Below, one piece after another: positions 30,877-42,062 of a DNA stretch of 64,000 nt. The position numbers and the translations under genes were made by a program. This stretch comes from Sabellastarte sp. h YS-2021 (Eukaryota; Annelida; Polychaeta; Sabellida; Sabellidae), in contig OZ024938.1 in NCBI GenBank assembly GCA_964017235.1, forward strand, positions 9,229,454 to 9,293,453. Direction: 5' to 3'. Under the pieces are notes generated by a model. That model did no database searches, was not told the DNA's origin, and saw only the letters and a program-made list of their open reading frames with translations. Positions within the stretch are counted from its first letter, which is position 1, and every line of letters begins with the position of its first letter.

Positions 30877-31946
30877 GGGCCCGTATTCACTAAACCTCCT
30901 ATATTTTTAAGGTCCCTTTATTAAAGGAAGGTGAAAAATCTCCTTTGGTAAGGTGACCTTTAAATTGCCATTCACTAAGCCTCCTTTATGGTTTCCTTAC
31001 CAGAGGAGACCTTAAATAAAGGATCCTTTATTAAAGGAGTGCATCCAGTCATCTGATTGGTTAAAAACATTTGTTCATAAAGGCTCCTTTATCATTCCCT
31101 TACTTTTGTATTTTCTTCTTTCCATGTATATTATTAGTATAAGATTATTGTTATGATGTTTTTTCTTTTGCCGTTCAAGATGATATTTCATATTTTAAGA
31201 AATAAATATCTAACTTTTAAAGATTTTTGTATTGCATATGTATTGCAGATTAAAGATTGCAGTTTTTATATTCACTGGTGGCCATGCTTTTTCACATCTT
31301 CTCATTAAATATTCATACAATTTACCCCATAAACCGTACAAAATGGTGGGTAATAAAAGTAAAACATCCCTGATCAGACATACACAGAAAAGATATGTAT
31401 CACTCATGAAGATAAACAATATAATAGTCATTCGGGAAGTTTTCCTATTGTGGTAATAGCCACTTTTCATGCAGATACTGTGACACATGTCAAATACATT
31501 TTCATTGGGTTTGACCACATATTAACTGAATATCCCAAAAATTTCAAAGAAAGACGTATGGTGATATAAATGATGTAGTATGGACAAAAAAGGTGCAAAT
31601 GTCATAACATTTCACCAATTACCTCAATTTTTACGTAAAAAGTCAAACCACCAAAACTCCCCTTTATCATAAAGGTAGTCATACACTTACCTTGAAAATG
31701 AAGGGAAAAAAACCAAGGATTCCTCAGTAAAGGAAGGTTAGTGAATATCAAAATTCAAGATTCCCTTGAAAGTTAAGGATTTCCTAGATTTTTAAGGTTT
31801 CCTTGAAGGTCAAGGAAAGAAAGTTAGGCTCCTTTGGTTGAGGGAAGTTTAATGAATACAAAAACAAAGGAAGGGGCAAGAAATAAAGGAAATCCTTACT
31901 TTTTAAGGGTTCCTTGGAATAAAGGAGGTTTAGTGAATACGGGCCC
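30877..31946. mobile_element. AAGGAG-rich MITE, 1.07 kb, enclosing a W copy
   Basis: The left end GGGCCCGTATTCACTAAACC (then TCCT) is matched exactly by the right end. The subterminal sequence on both sides is made of CCTTTATTAAAGG and TTCCTTGA/AAGGAA words. The central 31205-31460 is a W repeat, which explains the large size. No transposase frame is present. The ends share the GGGCC-GTATTCAC style of the MITEs at 2106, 9934 and 40628. Confidence 0.85.
31205..31460 (+). repeat. W repeat inside the AAGGAG MITE
   Basis: TTGCAGATTAAAGATTGCAG, TTTTTCACATCTTCTCATTA, AATGGTGGGTAATAAAAGTA, ATCACTCATGAAGATAA and CGGGAAGTTTTCCTATTG match W in order, with internal shortening. Other W copies lack the MITE ends, so W was inserted here. 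Confidence 0.65.
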
Positions 31947-31969
31947 AGATATCAGATAAAGTATGTGCT

Positions 31970-32130
31970 GTAGGATTGTTCCACTTAGGCAAGTGGATGG
32001 TATACCTTGTCTTTACTTGGAAAAATTTGGATCAGTCAAGATCTACCAATGAAGAGGGGCCGAAAAAATTGTTTTTTAGAGCAATATCATGGTTGGGCTT
32101 GAAACCTTCAGATTGGCTCCTGAAAACAAA
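31970..32130 (+). repeat. V repeat, copy 2
   Basis: GTTCCACTTAGGCAAGTGGA, TGGTATACC, GATCTACCAATGAAGAGGGG and CAGATTGGCTCC match the V copy at 28250. It ends at the A-rich tail of the 5S-SINE that follows. Confidence 0.4.
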
Positions 32131-32133
32131 AAA

Positions 32134-32217
32134 ACAAGGTTGAAATGGGTTTCGGTCTGCTAGTGCGAGCCACAAAACCATCAGAGACATATGTAGTTCA
32201 CTGAAGTGGTCACCCAT
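32134..32217 (-). mobile_element. 5S-derived SINE, 5'-truncated, minus strand
   Basis: In reverse complement it reads GATGGGTGACCACTTCAGTG (5S box C region), TCTCTGATGGTTTTGTGGCT and TAGCAGACCGAAACCC. The upstream 5S head is missing. It abuts a plus-strand copy of the same 3' region. Confidence 0.75.
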
Positions 32218-32275
32218 CTTTGCTGCTCTCGCTGGTAGGCTGAAACCCCTCTCGGCTTTGTTTTGATTGGATAAC
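32218..32275 (+). mobile_element. 5S-derived SINE 3' part, plus strand
   Basis: CTTTGCTGCTCTCGCTGGTA, GGCTGAAACCCCTCTCGGC and TTTGTTTT match the 3' body of the element at 22750 in plus orientation. Together with 32134-32217 it makes a head-to-head inverted pair. Confidence 0.65.
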
Positions 32276-32639
32276 AAGCCTGTTGCAACGATAACCTCCA
32301 CTCTGTATTACACGAATGCAGAGTTTTGTTCTTATATTACCTATATTAAGGAGGTTACGTTCTTTGTGTATATTGTACTAGTTTGTCAGTTTGGCTGTCT
32401 GTTTGCTGGCCTATAATTATAATCACTCCAGAACTAATAAAAACATCCAAAAACCCCTTTAACACTACAGGCAGTATAGCCGTAAGACAAAACGTATCTG
32501 TCCTTCAATTACCGAATTACTGTTTAACGTCCTTATGTGAAGTTGTGATACAATGTTTAAAATTTCTGTCTCTGAACTTTCCACCATGACCTAGTGCAGA
32601 TAAATTTTTCATACAATAACTGTGGTCTTCTGTGGTTTA

Positions 32640-32790
32640 TATAAGGTTGTGACTTGGTCATATTTTGGTAGCACATGTTCGTCCAACGGCTACTAAGGTT
32701 AGGTGAGTTAAGGTTAGTGGAGGTTGCCTCTCAGTGAACAGCGTTTGTCATACTGTCGTCAACTGCTATTAATCGTTACAAACCATGTCC
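32640..32790. repeat. P-family related fragment
   Basis: TTATATAAGGTTGTGACTTG, CACATGTTCGTCCAACGGCT and GGTGAGTTAAGGTTAGTGGA follow the order seen at 55070-55160 (TTTATAGAAGGTTGTGACTC, GGTGTTCCACCAATGGCTAT, GATGAGTAGGGGTAAATTGA). It is diverged. Confidence 0.4.
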
Positions 32791-33039
32791 AGTCAGTGGG
32801 CATATGAGTTATAATTTATGAATTCCACAAATCTCGGAAGATATTAGGCATCCTGGGAGGCCGTTCTGCCACTGAGTGAAACTTCTTATTGTGGGTTACA
32901 CTGTCCATAATGTGCATGGGGCATTGATGAACTAGTTTATGTGGGTAAGACCTCAACATTGGAGGAATTGATAAAATATTAGGAAAGGTCCAGATCAAAG
33001 TTCAATTTTCACTGAATCCTCAATGTTTTTGTCTTTATG

Positions 33040-33350
33040 ATAAACATTACTCCAAACTAATCAATGGACCTTTTCAAATTCAGAAAAGATCTGGATCATA
33101 TTCTGGATCCATACAAAATCCTGAATTTTTAAAAATTCCTATTTGTACTGCACTTTTATCTTCATCCTCTCTAATTATTAGGGCTATTATAAAAATTGAA
33201 TATTTGGGTGAAATTACAATTTTGGGATCATTAGCTGTCTTGGCAGAGGTTTGTGCACTAGGAGTGCTTTCTGGTCTCTCATTTTGAGCTGTGCCCCACT
33301 GCTTATATGCACATTGGCCTTTAGAATATGTCACTTGCGAGATTAACTTC
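33040..33350 (+). repeat. R repeat copy
   Basis: AGAAAAGATCTGGATCATAT, TCTGGATCCATACAAAATCC, then TTAGCTGTCTTGGCAGAGGT and TTGTGCACTAGGAGTGCTTT follow the R order. The minus-strand open frame here is a shadow. Confidence 0.6.
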
Positions 33351-33354
33351 TATA

Positions 33355-34095
33355 GATATCAAATTAGGTTGGATGCAAAGAGAACTCCATTCCAAAGTAA
33401 CACCTGGTATCATCAAATGAACCTTTATGCACAGAAAACTTAAATACACAATAAAGCACATCTTAAGCTAATAACAACGTATCTCATATGGTAGTACCTT
33501 TTGATTTAACAATGAAACACATTAAATCATTATAAAAAGAACTAGTTCAGTACTAAATAGGCTATTGCAAAAGAATTCCATAACTAACCACAAGTTTGGC
33601 ACGAGAAAGAAGTAGACCCTTATTAGCATTAGCCTGTGTTCATACTTTTCCAGCCTAAGATATTCTTACACATTTTAACAAACTTGTTGAATTTGAGATG
33701 CAAATTCTGTGAAGAATTTTCTTTCGTTGCAAAACCTGTCCCCAATGATTATATAACTGCTAATACCCCGGTTCCATTCTGGAGATTTTTCCTCCCAAAA
33801 GTTGTAACAGGGGCTTACCTTATGCATCAGCTACTCTGCCCAGGCGTACCATATTGTTAGCAATTTCATTAATGCGATTTTTGATTTATCTTTTACATTG
33901 AAACAGAAAGGCCACACACAAGAAAAATCAAGTAATTGTTTGGTTTACAGTCTCATATTTTTGTATTGTATAGTTTTCTGATCAGACTGCTGTTTGACAT
34001 TTTTTACCACAACAAATGCAGAGAAAGGCACAAACAAACATGATTTTTGATTTTTTATAAACATCTCAACAACAAATAAATTTAAAATCCAGTTT
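33355..34095. other. Unassigned non-coding sequence
   Basis: No recognised gene. An open frame at 33636-33860 has balanced composition but no known motif and no convincing splice context. Confidence 0.3.
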
Positions 34096-34104
34096 TCTGA
34101 TGTT

Positions 34105-34200
34105 TTCTTTTGTATCCAGACGGTGATCTGGATCACTCTCGAAATTTAATGGCAACTAAGTTGGACCAAGTTTAACACCTCCTTGGTGAAGTTAATAATT
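34105..34200 (-). repeat. R repeat fragment
   Basis: TTTTGTATCCAGACGGTGAT, CTGGATCACTCTCGAAATTT, AGTTGGACCAAGTTTAACAC and CTCCTTGGTGAAG are reverse R phrases. Confidence 0.6.
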
Positions 34201-34799
34201 CTCACCAATCAATTTTATTTTTTCACTTTTACTGTAAAAAAATTAGAAACTTGAAAACTTCAATAACTTGATGTAACTGTTTTACAATAATTACATTTGC
34301 AATATCCCAATGAGTTTTGTACCAGGACCCCTCCCCACCCTACCCAGAACATATTTTGCATAAAACTACAACATATTGAAAAACCAGGGTGTGCTAAAAA
34401 GAAATTCTGACTACTCCCCTGCCTGAGCATAATCTCAGTAGCCTGACCTATCTTTTCAGTTTCAAAGATGGGGAAAACATAAATGACTTTCATAGGTCCT
34501 CATACTAAATATTAAACATGCTTAAAAATCTTTGCAAGTGAGGATTTTTGCCCTTATTAGGCATGTAAAATTGTTTTCATTCGTATGGCAGTTACGACCT
34601 TATCTTAATGGTACTACAATATGTCTATAAGCTGTTACAACTAATGGTGTACACTTCTATAAATATAGTGACCTACTGAATATTAAATTGTGTAGGTCGT
34701 ATGCTAAGTGGCAAAAGTAAAACTGGAGTATAATAAGATATTGGACACATGGTTTCAGATGTAGGTAAATCTGGGCTGATATTAGTCAAAATTATCAAA

Positions 34800-35020
34800 C
34801 TCCCTCTCAATGTCAAACTCAGATATAATTCCTACCGTTTAGGGTTTAAACCCCAAATTTGAGTTTAAACTCAAACTGAAATTCAATTTTAGTTCAAACT
34901 CAGACTCAAATGTAATGCCTATTCTTAAGTAAGTATCTACTTAAACTAAGGCCAAAAATCCTATATAACACCATATTTAGGGACTGTATTTAAGTTTTGC
35001 AGGAAAGGAGAATCTTAAAG
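34800..35020 (+). repeat. GTTTAAAC-rich repeat, copy 1
   Basis: CAAACTCAGATATAATTCCT, TTTAGGGTTTAAACCCCAAA, GAGTTTAAACTCAAACTG, TAATGCCTATTCTTAAG and TTTTGCAGGAAAGGAGAATC match 59220-59415 in order. It holds short palindromes (TTTAGGGTTTAAACCC). Non-coding. Confidence 0.55.
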
Positions 35021-35024
35021 GTTT

Positions 35025-35640
35025 GAAATGATGATTGCATTAGTTTTGTGTGAGCAAGTTTTTAACATTGGTTGACCTTGTTTTTAATTTTGTTTTTTTA
35101 CATATATATTTATGTAGGACTTAGTGTGAGTTTGAGAGTGTGGCTGGCTTAGAAATATAGTTCCAAATTGTTGTGTGAACACCAGGACAGGACCAGAACA
35201 CCTGGAAATCTGAACAGAGTAGTACGAAAGTGGTATAAAGGCTGACGTCTTTGTTGATTTCTCTTGACCTAAATTTGATAACATCCCTCATGGTATCAAA
35301 GGCTTTGGAACACAATAACTCATGGGATTGCCAACCACAGGCATTTTGGATCTCTTCAGATGTGATTTGGTTCCATCAACCTTCAAACGAAATTTCCTAA
35401 ACAACATGTGCTATTTGCAAGACGTATTTAGTTTTTATTTTTAAAAAAATATATATATATATAAAACAGGATATACCAATTGTCTATGTGTGTTGATGTT
35501 TTTATTTGCCTTAGAAAAGCATCTCACTTAGATTTTATTCCAGACATCATTGTGTACAGTTTGATACTTGGGAAGTAGATGAGTATATGATGTTTTGAGG
35601 GGGAGGGCAGGGGGAAATCCAAAAATAAAAAAATCCATAT
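35025..35640. other. Unassigned non-coding sequence
   Basis: No gene was recognised. A short (TA)n stretch lies at about 35450-35463. Confidence 0.3.
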
Positions 35641-35649
35641 CTCCGGGAA

Positions 35650-36225
35650 ATATGTTTATCCGCTGTGAACTTTATTTGACCTGATTGGGGGACATTTAAA
35701 CAGGGACATCTTTGTACTCACTAGCTAACTATGGGTAATTAGATTTTTAAATTAGTCAACACGGAGCTGGCATTTCGTAAGGGTTTTAAACCCAAAATGA
35801 CCTTAAAAGTGACCTTAAAATTAATGTTACAGACGTACAATTTATATCTACTACCGTTACAGACTTGTCAGACATACCACTTAACTTAAAGTCTTAATTT
35901 TTGGTATATGTAAGGAGAATATAGTAATGTGTTCCCAGATAAAATTTGGGCAAGATAAGCCACATAGCTTGTGACCTAGAGGGCATTAAGTGGCAAAAAG
36001 TCAAATTTCAGACCTTAAGATGACCATAAGTTCTTTATTATTGGGTATTTAAGGTCACCTTAAAATAGGGTTTCTCTCCCTTAAAATACATGTGTGTGCC
36101 AAGTTTGAATGAAATCCGTGAAAGAGTTTTTGAGTTATCGTGCACACAAGTCAAAACGTACTGCCGAGGCGGCACGACGGCCATGAAACCAATATATCAC
36201 CAACTTTCGTCTGGGGATATAATAA
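35650..36225. repeat. Possible repeat with GAGTTTTTGAGTTATCG phrase
   Basis: The first part (TATCCGCTGTGAACTTTATT, GGACATTTAAACAGGGACAT) faintly resembles the 5' part of W. The later phrase CCAAGTTTGAATGAAATCCG and AAGAGTTTTTGAGTTATCG is of a kind often seen in dispersed repeats of marine invertebrates. No boundaries could be set. Confidence 0.3.
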
Positions 36226-36234
36226 TGTTAACTC

Positions 36235-36490
36235 AAGTTATGGAATGATCTTCCACATGATATCCGCAGTGCTCCAAATCTCTCGTGTTTTAAAAGTCGA
36301 CTAAAAACCTACCTATTTCAGAAATCATTTCCACCATAGCTTCTAACCACCGAACACCGGATCACCTCCCTCGGTACGACTTGGAACATGATGATTTATG
36401 CCTTACAAACTGGATGGTGTGCCTTAGAATCCGTAGATACGGAGATTAAGCACTTGGACTACTGATTGATTGATTGATTGATTGATTGAA
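36235..36490 (+). mobile_element. LINE 3' end (CR1-like) with GATT tail
   Basis: The frame from 36238 reads LWNDLPHDIRSAPNLSCFKS and then RLKTYLFQKSFPP, with a stop at 36337-36339. This is an intact LINE ORF2 C-terminus. The 3' UTR has CTTAGAATCCGTAGATACGG and GATTAAGCACTTGGACTACT, and ends in a GATT tandem tail at about 36463-36490. It is 5'-truncated, as is usual for LINE copies. Confidence 0.8.
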
Positions 36491-36929
36491 CTCAAAACTT
36501 AATGCTTGTATATTCATCTTTATGTACATTTAGAAGTAAGGCATGAATTTCCAAATCATACTGCATCATGTAACATAGCAGATTTTCCATGAACATTTGT
36601 AATGATTAAGGCAGATATTTATTTTGTTTAGGCCAATTTTCCATTTCAGAGTGTACTTATAGACATTCAGTAATTTATTTTTTTCCATTCCTCTTTTATT
36701 TGGCAATAAAAAATTTAAATAGTAAAACATAATCGATCAGATAAAAAGTTTAGGGGTGTAGTTGTTTAGACCAAGAGGTACTCCAAGAACAGTCAAACGA
36801 AAGTATTGAGCCAATCAGATATTTGGACCTAGAAAGTATTCACTTCACTTTAGTAAGTAAAGTTCCCAACGAACTGTTTTGCTATAAGGTTTGTCAAGGT
36901 AGGTTGAGATGACATGTAAATACTCTGTT

Positions 36930-37480
36930 ATAGAGCTGTTCCATCTTGACGACAATGCTTTACAATAGCTTTAAGACACTGTGAATTATCAGTTCGGCAG
37001 ATAGATGTTTTCGATCATAATGATCTCAAAGCCATTGTAAACCAATCTTGGAAGTTACTGAACTTCACAATGTGTTTCCAATTGGTTACATTCATTAGTC
37101 CATCGGAAACAGTTTGCGACAATTTTAAGCTGTTCGAAATTATCACAAACTGCTACTTATCCTTATCAGATTTTTATCAACCTATCTTAAACCTGTCCTT
37201 TTGCTCATAATGTAATCATTTTGATCTTACAGTGATCTTAAACCCATCATCAAAGTCGCAAAACATCTTTTCCATCTAACAGCAATATTAAATCTATCTT
37301 TTTTATCTTAAGTCAATGTTTTAAAGTTTGTAAACCTATCGTAAACTTTTCGAGAAGCTAAGTGTGGCAATCTCTACATTAATCGTGAGGCTAACAGGAT
37401 GAGATCTCTTAAACTGACCTTATACCTGTCTTAAACCTATTTAAAACTAAACCCCGAGATCATGAATGTTTTCATAATTT
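36930..37480 (+). repeat. U repeat, copy 3
   Basis: AGAGCTGTTCCATCTTGACG, TATCTTAAACCTGTCCTTTT, GATCTTACAGTGATCTTAAA, CTTATACCTGTCTTAAACCT and GAGATCATGAATG follow the U order. It is longer and more diverged than the copies at 14330 and 30390. Confidence 0.45.
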
Positions 37481-37484
37481 CCAG

Positions 37485-38440
37485 TCAGGAAGCACTCAAT
37501 ATACATAGTAAGTGGGTGGGGACATGCAACAAAAATATTGTCCAGTCATTGTTTCGGTGATAATAAATATGAATAAATTTCCATACTAAGTAAATGGAAG
37601 CACGTGTATATGTCACTGCTAGGGCTCCGCAGTTTGCTAAATTAGTCATCTTGAACTTGTTTCACGATAACTACATCAAGGTTGTACACAAAAGCATGTA
37701 AAGAATAAAAAGTATTTTGTAATTCTTAAACTCCTGTTTCCATCCAGCCGTTCACCAAGACCCAAGGTTAATTCTATCACTTCTAATATATTTTGTATTT
37801 AGAGGTTGGCTTTAGGGAAAGTCAAAACTTTCGCATTTTTGCTATTTTTTTCTTAAATATTACATGTAAACCTCCTGGGGAATCAGTTACCTAATTTTTG
37901 TGCCAAAACCACTGCACCAGTAGTTTGCAGTCGGCAACCGTCAGTCTGCTACATGGAAACATGTGGTTAATCTTGAGGTCTGATTTGCACTGAAGTTCCC
38001 AAGACGACTGATTAATAATGAAAATCTGAAGAGGTCATTAGACCTGACACCTTAAGAAAATAGATAAATACCATTGACTAAGACAATAATAGATATTCAG
38101 AGCAGTGTGAAGGAAGGCTTAATGAATCATGTGACACTAAAATAACACAAAAACATAGTTGACTCAATCCTCCCATGACAGAATCTGAAAATGGACAAGC
38201 CAAGAGTTGTTTTGGTGTTTGTAATACTGCGTATATGTTTGCAAAAATCATTAATTATGAGTGAGTTTTATTAATGGCAAAGTGTTTTTGCTGTGAAGGT
38301 GTAGTTATTGCTATGGATGTGGTATGTCTCTTCTCTCTGATAGGCATTTTACCACTTAAGTTACTCTCACATTTCTCAATTTATATGCACTCCGATGACC
38401 CTTTCTTTAAAGCAAGTTTATCCTTCTATGTTTTTGAGTC
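37485..38440. other. Unassigned non-coding sequence
   Basis: No gene or clear repeat was seen. The open frame at 38274-38483 ends in CTTAAG-type repeat and lacks known motifs. Confidence 0.3.
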
Positions 38441-38444
38441 TTGT

Positions 38445-38560
38445 GGACCGGTTCCAGTGAAAGATCGTAGGTTTTGGACTTAAGGCTTAAGCCTTAGGTT
38501 TAAGAATTAAGCCTGAAACGTTTGATACAGTCTGAGCTTAAGGTGAGATTACATACAAGA
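38445..38560 (+). repeat. Partial CTTAAG-type MITE end
   Basis: GGACCGGTTCCAGTGAAAGA, TTTTGGACTTAAGGCTTAAG and CCTTAGGTTTAAGAATTAAG look like one end of a GGGCC-GTTCAC/CTTAAG element. No matching right end was found. Confidence 0.4.
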
Positions 38561-38899
38561 CCTCTTCACGCCAAAATTAGAAGCGAAGCAACACACTTAA
38601 TCTGGCCATAGATATGGGAGGTTTTAGTAAAAGCTCCCCCCCCCCATCCCATTCTGTCCTGCTAAAAGCAGAGTATGTACATTATGTTATTAAAATTTTA
38701 ATTACCCACAATGAAAGTATCTCAGTTGACTGTAATTATTATTGTAATTGTCAAATTATTTTATTAAGTAAAACTTGTCACAGCTTCAAAGCAACTAGTA
38801 ACTGTCATAGGGCTTACCCTGTTGACTCTAACTGTGTGACTATTTTGTTGTTACCTCAAAGTAAACTAGGAAACCATCCCATTGTCTTGTGAGAAATTA

Positions 38900-39375
38900 A
38901 TTCCTCAATTCAACTTGAATCTTCTTATCAGTACAATCGATAAGAGGACTGGTCAGCTGTTTTGGTCATTGAGCACATAAGCAGGTGTCTTCGGGTATTC
39001 CAGGATAGAGTGAACAATAAAGATGATAAATCAGTAGCTAAAAGTGAGAATTGAACAAAACAGTGCTACAATTGTCACGCTAATGTTCTTAATATGTTCA
39101 ATATGAATGGAAATGCCCCCCGAATAAGATTATACATACGGATTCGATGCAATATGAATCAACCTTAAATCAGATTTAAACTGTTGTTTTTTTCTAGATG
39201 CAAATTCCATAAAAATAGCTTGTCTGCCTTTGCACTCTTTTGAAAAGTATAAGTGAAAAAAAATTGGCCCAAAAAAATATTTTAGGGCGAATGTACGGCC
39301 TCGGTGCAATATGAACAAGCCAGGGCAATGATATATCATCTGCAAACAGAGGCATTTTTATACAGGTGTACACAG
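38900..39375. other. Unassigned non-coding sequence
   Basis: No gene was seen. The minus-strand frame at 39194-39571 is discussed under rejected items. Confidence 0.3.
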
Positions 39376-39399
39376 TAACATTTGACCTACATCTGGCAA

Positions 39400-39965
39400 A
39401 CATAATTTGTGAGACCCCAGTTACACATTCACGGATGGCCCGCCGGATCACGCCAGGTTTCCTAATTTGAAAAATGTGGATCATATATTCCGTCCATAAG
39501 GACGTCCGTAACATCCGTAATGTCCGTGTGAGATCCATAGCGGCATGCTGCAATCCATAGTGACATGCCAAGGATCAGATAAGATCCCTAGGCTATTACG
39601 GAAAATCAAACAGGCTTCATTTTTCCAGGAATTCCGTACAGACGTTAGTATCCGTAGCTCTTCCATATTTCATCTGTAGCTTATCCCTGAGTGTCCTTAT
39701 TGTCCATAAACCCATCCTGGATGTCATTGTGGCATCCCTTTCATCCTTGATGCTTCCGCGCCAACAAATATCACCCAAAACATAGCCAGATCTAACTGGA
39801 TCTGCTACACATTGATACGGAAAGGGTATGCAGATTAAAAGAACAGTCAAAAGATGAATCCTTAGTACAGTCTTAGTACAGTCTTTTCATCCGCAAAACT
39901 GTCCTTTGGACACAATGGCGGTCCGTAGGAGATCCGTAACAGATCCGTGGCAGATCCGAAAATCT
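39400..39965. repeat. TCCGTA-word-rich element, unclassified
   Basis: Words of the type TCCGTA and GATCC recur at both sides: CGTCCGTAACATCCGTAATG near 39503 and GAGATCCGTAACAGATCCGT near 39930. The stretch is less AT-rich than its flanks. It resembles a DNA-transposon body with short subterminal words, but I could not place terminal inverted repeats. Confidence 0.35.
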
Positions 39966-39969
39966 TTTA

Positions 39970-40625
39970 CATGACCCACCCTCATCCCTATCAGTTACCA
40001 TACATGGAACCGTGGCCTATATCTGTGGCTCATCTGGCTATGTATAACTGCCCCCTTATAACTGTTTGCTGCACTTATATTGCTGTTATATTTTTGTTTG
40101 CGTGTTTCAAACGCCAAATTACCCATCAAAAATAATTCCTGGGTATTTGATTTTCCAAGCATCAAAGACAAGACCACAGGCATACCAATTACGTCATTTT
40201 TAGAATTCAAAGTTGGTCTGGAAATAAATTCTGAATGCCGATGGACCTCATTTATATACTTTAGAAGGATAGACTATACTAAACCAATATAAAGTTTTAT
40301 TCAATCCGGAAATGCCTTCAGGGGCGCATTGAAAAAAAAACCTTCTGGTAAAAATGCCCTGTGGAAAAGAGCCTATAGTTGGGTTGTTGATCTGCATGTA
40401 GATATTGTTTGTTGAATAAAAAAAAATTTATTAATTAATTGATCCTATAAGTCTTAATTAAATACTGTTAATTAAGACAATTTTGTAAATATCTTATTGT
40501 TTTTAGAAAATAGGATTGTTACTTAATAATTACTCAGGAGTGATTTTGCCATAGACAGTGACATGTACCCAAACATTATATTGCATATTTACATAAACAG
40601 CAACTTCAAAAGACAAAAAACAATC
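39970..40625. other. Unassigned non-coding sequence
   Basis: No supported gene. Overlapping open frames around 39995-40290 are unsupported. TTAATTAA-type words occur at 40429-40480. Confidence 0.3.
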
Positions 40626-40627
40626 TT

Positions 40628-41314
40628 GGGGCCTGGTTCACAAACGGTCTTAGACTTAGACTTAAGCATATTCAGGGACTTAAAGGCAATTTTGAGAATA
40701 TTTTAGTTTTAGAAAAAGAGAATGTCGCTAAATAATTACTCAGAGGTGAATGTACCACAGAGAATTCCATATAACCAAGCATTATATTGCATAATCACAT
40801 TTACAGCAACTTCAAAAGGAAAAAAACAATGTTGGGACTTGCATCTGACCCTTTTTTGTCTTAGCTAAGCCTTGGGATTCAATATATGTCACAAATGACA
40901 GATTAGCTAAGACCAAATTTAACGAATAACCACAGTGGTTTTCTGTGTCATGTGACACTTTATTCTAAGTCATAACATTCTCCATCATATGATAATTTAT
41001 CTTTTAAAAACACCCTGAAAACCCTGAAAGCAACTTTAGATTACTTTAGAGAGTTCTATATACTTATTACTAAATTTTTTTCAAATTTTAAAATGGAGAA
41101 CAATTTATGGCAGCCATATTTAGTCCTTTTAATAAAATTTAACCCCTTTCTTAAATAAGCTTAACAAGACTTTAGCCAAAGCTTTAAATAACCTTCTTTG
41201 TGGAATCTGCTAAGTTTAACACAACAGACCTAGCCTAAGTTTAAGGTAAAAATCTTCACTTTAAGCATGTTAAGTCTAAGTCTGGGCTGACTCCTTTCTG
41301 TAACAACTGGCTCC
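40628..41314 (+). mobile_element. CTTAAG-type non-autonomous DNA element, copy 2
   Basis: It starts GGGGCCTGGTTCACAAACGG then TCTTAGACTTAGACTTAAG. It ends TAAGTCTAAGTCTGGGCTGA and, at the terminus, TAACAACTGGCTCC, an imperfect inverse of the start. The internal phrases AACCACAGTGGTTTTCTGTG, TCATGTGACAC and ATGGCAGCCATATTTAG are shared with 3550-4080 and, in reverse, 49956-50525. The length is 687 bases. Non-coding. Confidence 0.75.
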
Positions 41315-41319
41315 TGATT

Positions 41320-42060
41320 TCTACAACCAAATAGTAACCTCTGTGATAGAACCAACAGTACGAAAGAAGGGAAAGCATTTGTTGCCAAAACATTTTCAAA
41401 TACTAGAGAAAAAACCTTCCTATCTCAGAGAGATATGACAAAATGTGCCAATCATTAGGTACAGAAAGAGTGTTTGTTGTGATATTTTTACACCCAAAAC
41501 AAAAGATAGTGAGGTTTTTTGCCTACTGTAATTTCTAATATAAACGTATTTCCAGTAACCTTTCCATAACTTTGCTAGTGCAGCCATAAACAACAATATT
41601 GGTTACAATACCCTTTGTACTAATCACATATTTCATTTACAATAGTGAGCCATATTTCACCTAAACACTGGAACACACAGACAGAGTAATATTATTAATA
41701 TCTTTGTGTTCCTTGGTGCCCCTTAACAATGATAAGTAGAGTTTCGATTTTTTCTTTAATATTTCAAGAATTATGTAAGCTACAAATATGTTTTGTACAT
41801 GCTTAGTCAACTTATAACAGAGCTATTTCTTATTTTTGTTCCATTAAGATCTAAATATTTGCAACCACAAAATGTAATTCATAAATTATTCTATGCAATT
41901 TTGTCAATACTAATTTCTATTTGTCACAAAAATAATACCTTCATATCTAAAGATACTTTGTGCAGTACTCGAATGAATAAATATTAACACAATAGCATTT
42001 TTATCAATAAAATATTGTAGGAGACCCCTAAGAGCTTCCATAAATCTTTTGATTTAACAT
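41320..42060. other. Unassigned sequence with a weak W fragment
   Basis: 41690-41830 (CCCTTAACAATGATAAGTAG, TAAGCTACAAATATGTTTTG) resembles the 5' part of W. The rest is unassigned. It would be intron or 3' flank of the candidate exon at 42063-42160 if that exon is real. Confidence 0.3.
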
Positions 42061-42062
42061 AC

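Noticed and set aside
39194..39571. 125-codon minus-strand frame with the letters FADD, as in an RT active site
   Set aside because: The residues around FADD do not fit an RT motif C context, no other RT motif is near, and the frame crosses a word-rich repeat. It is most likely chance.
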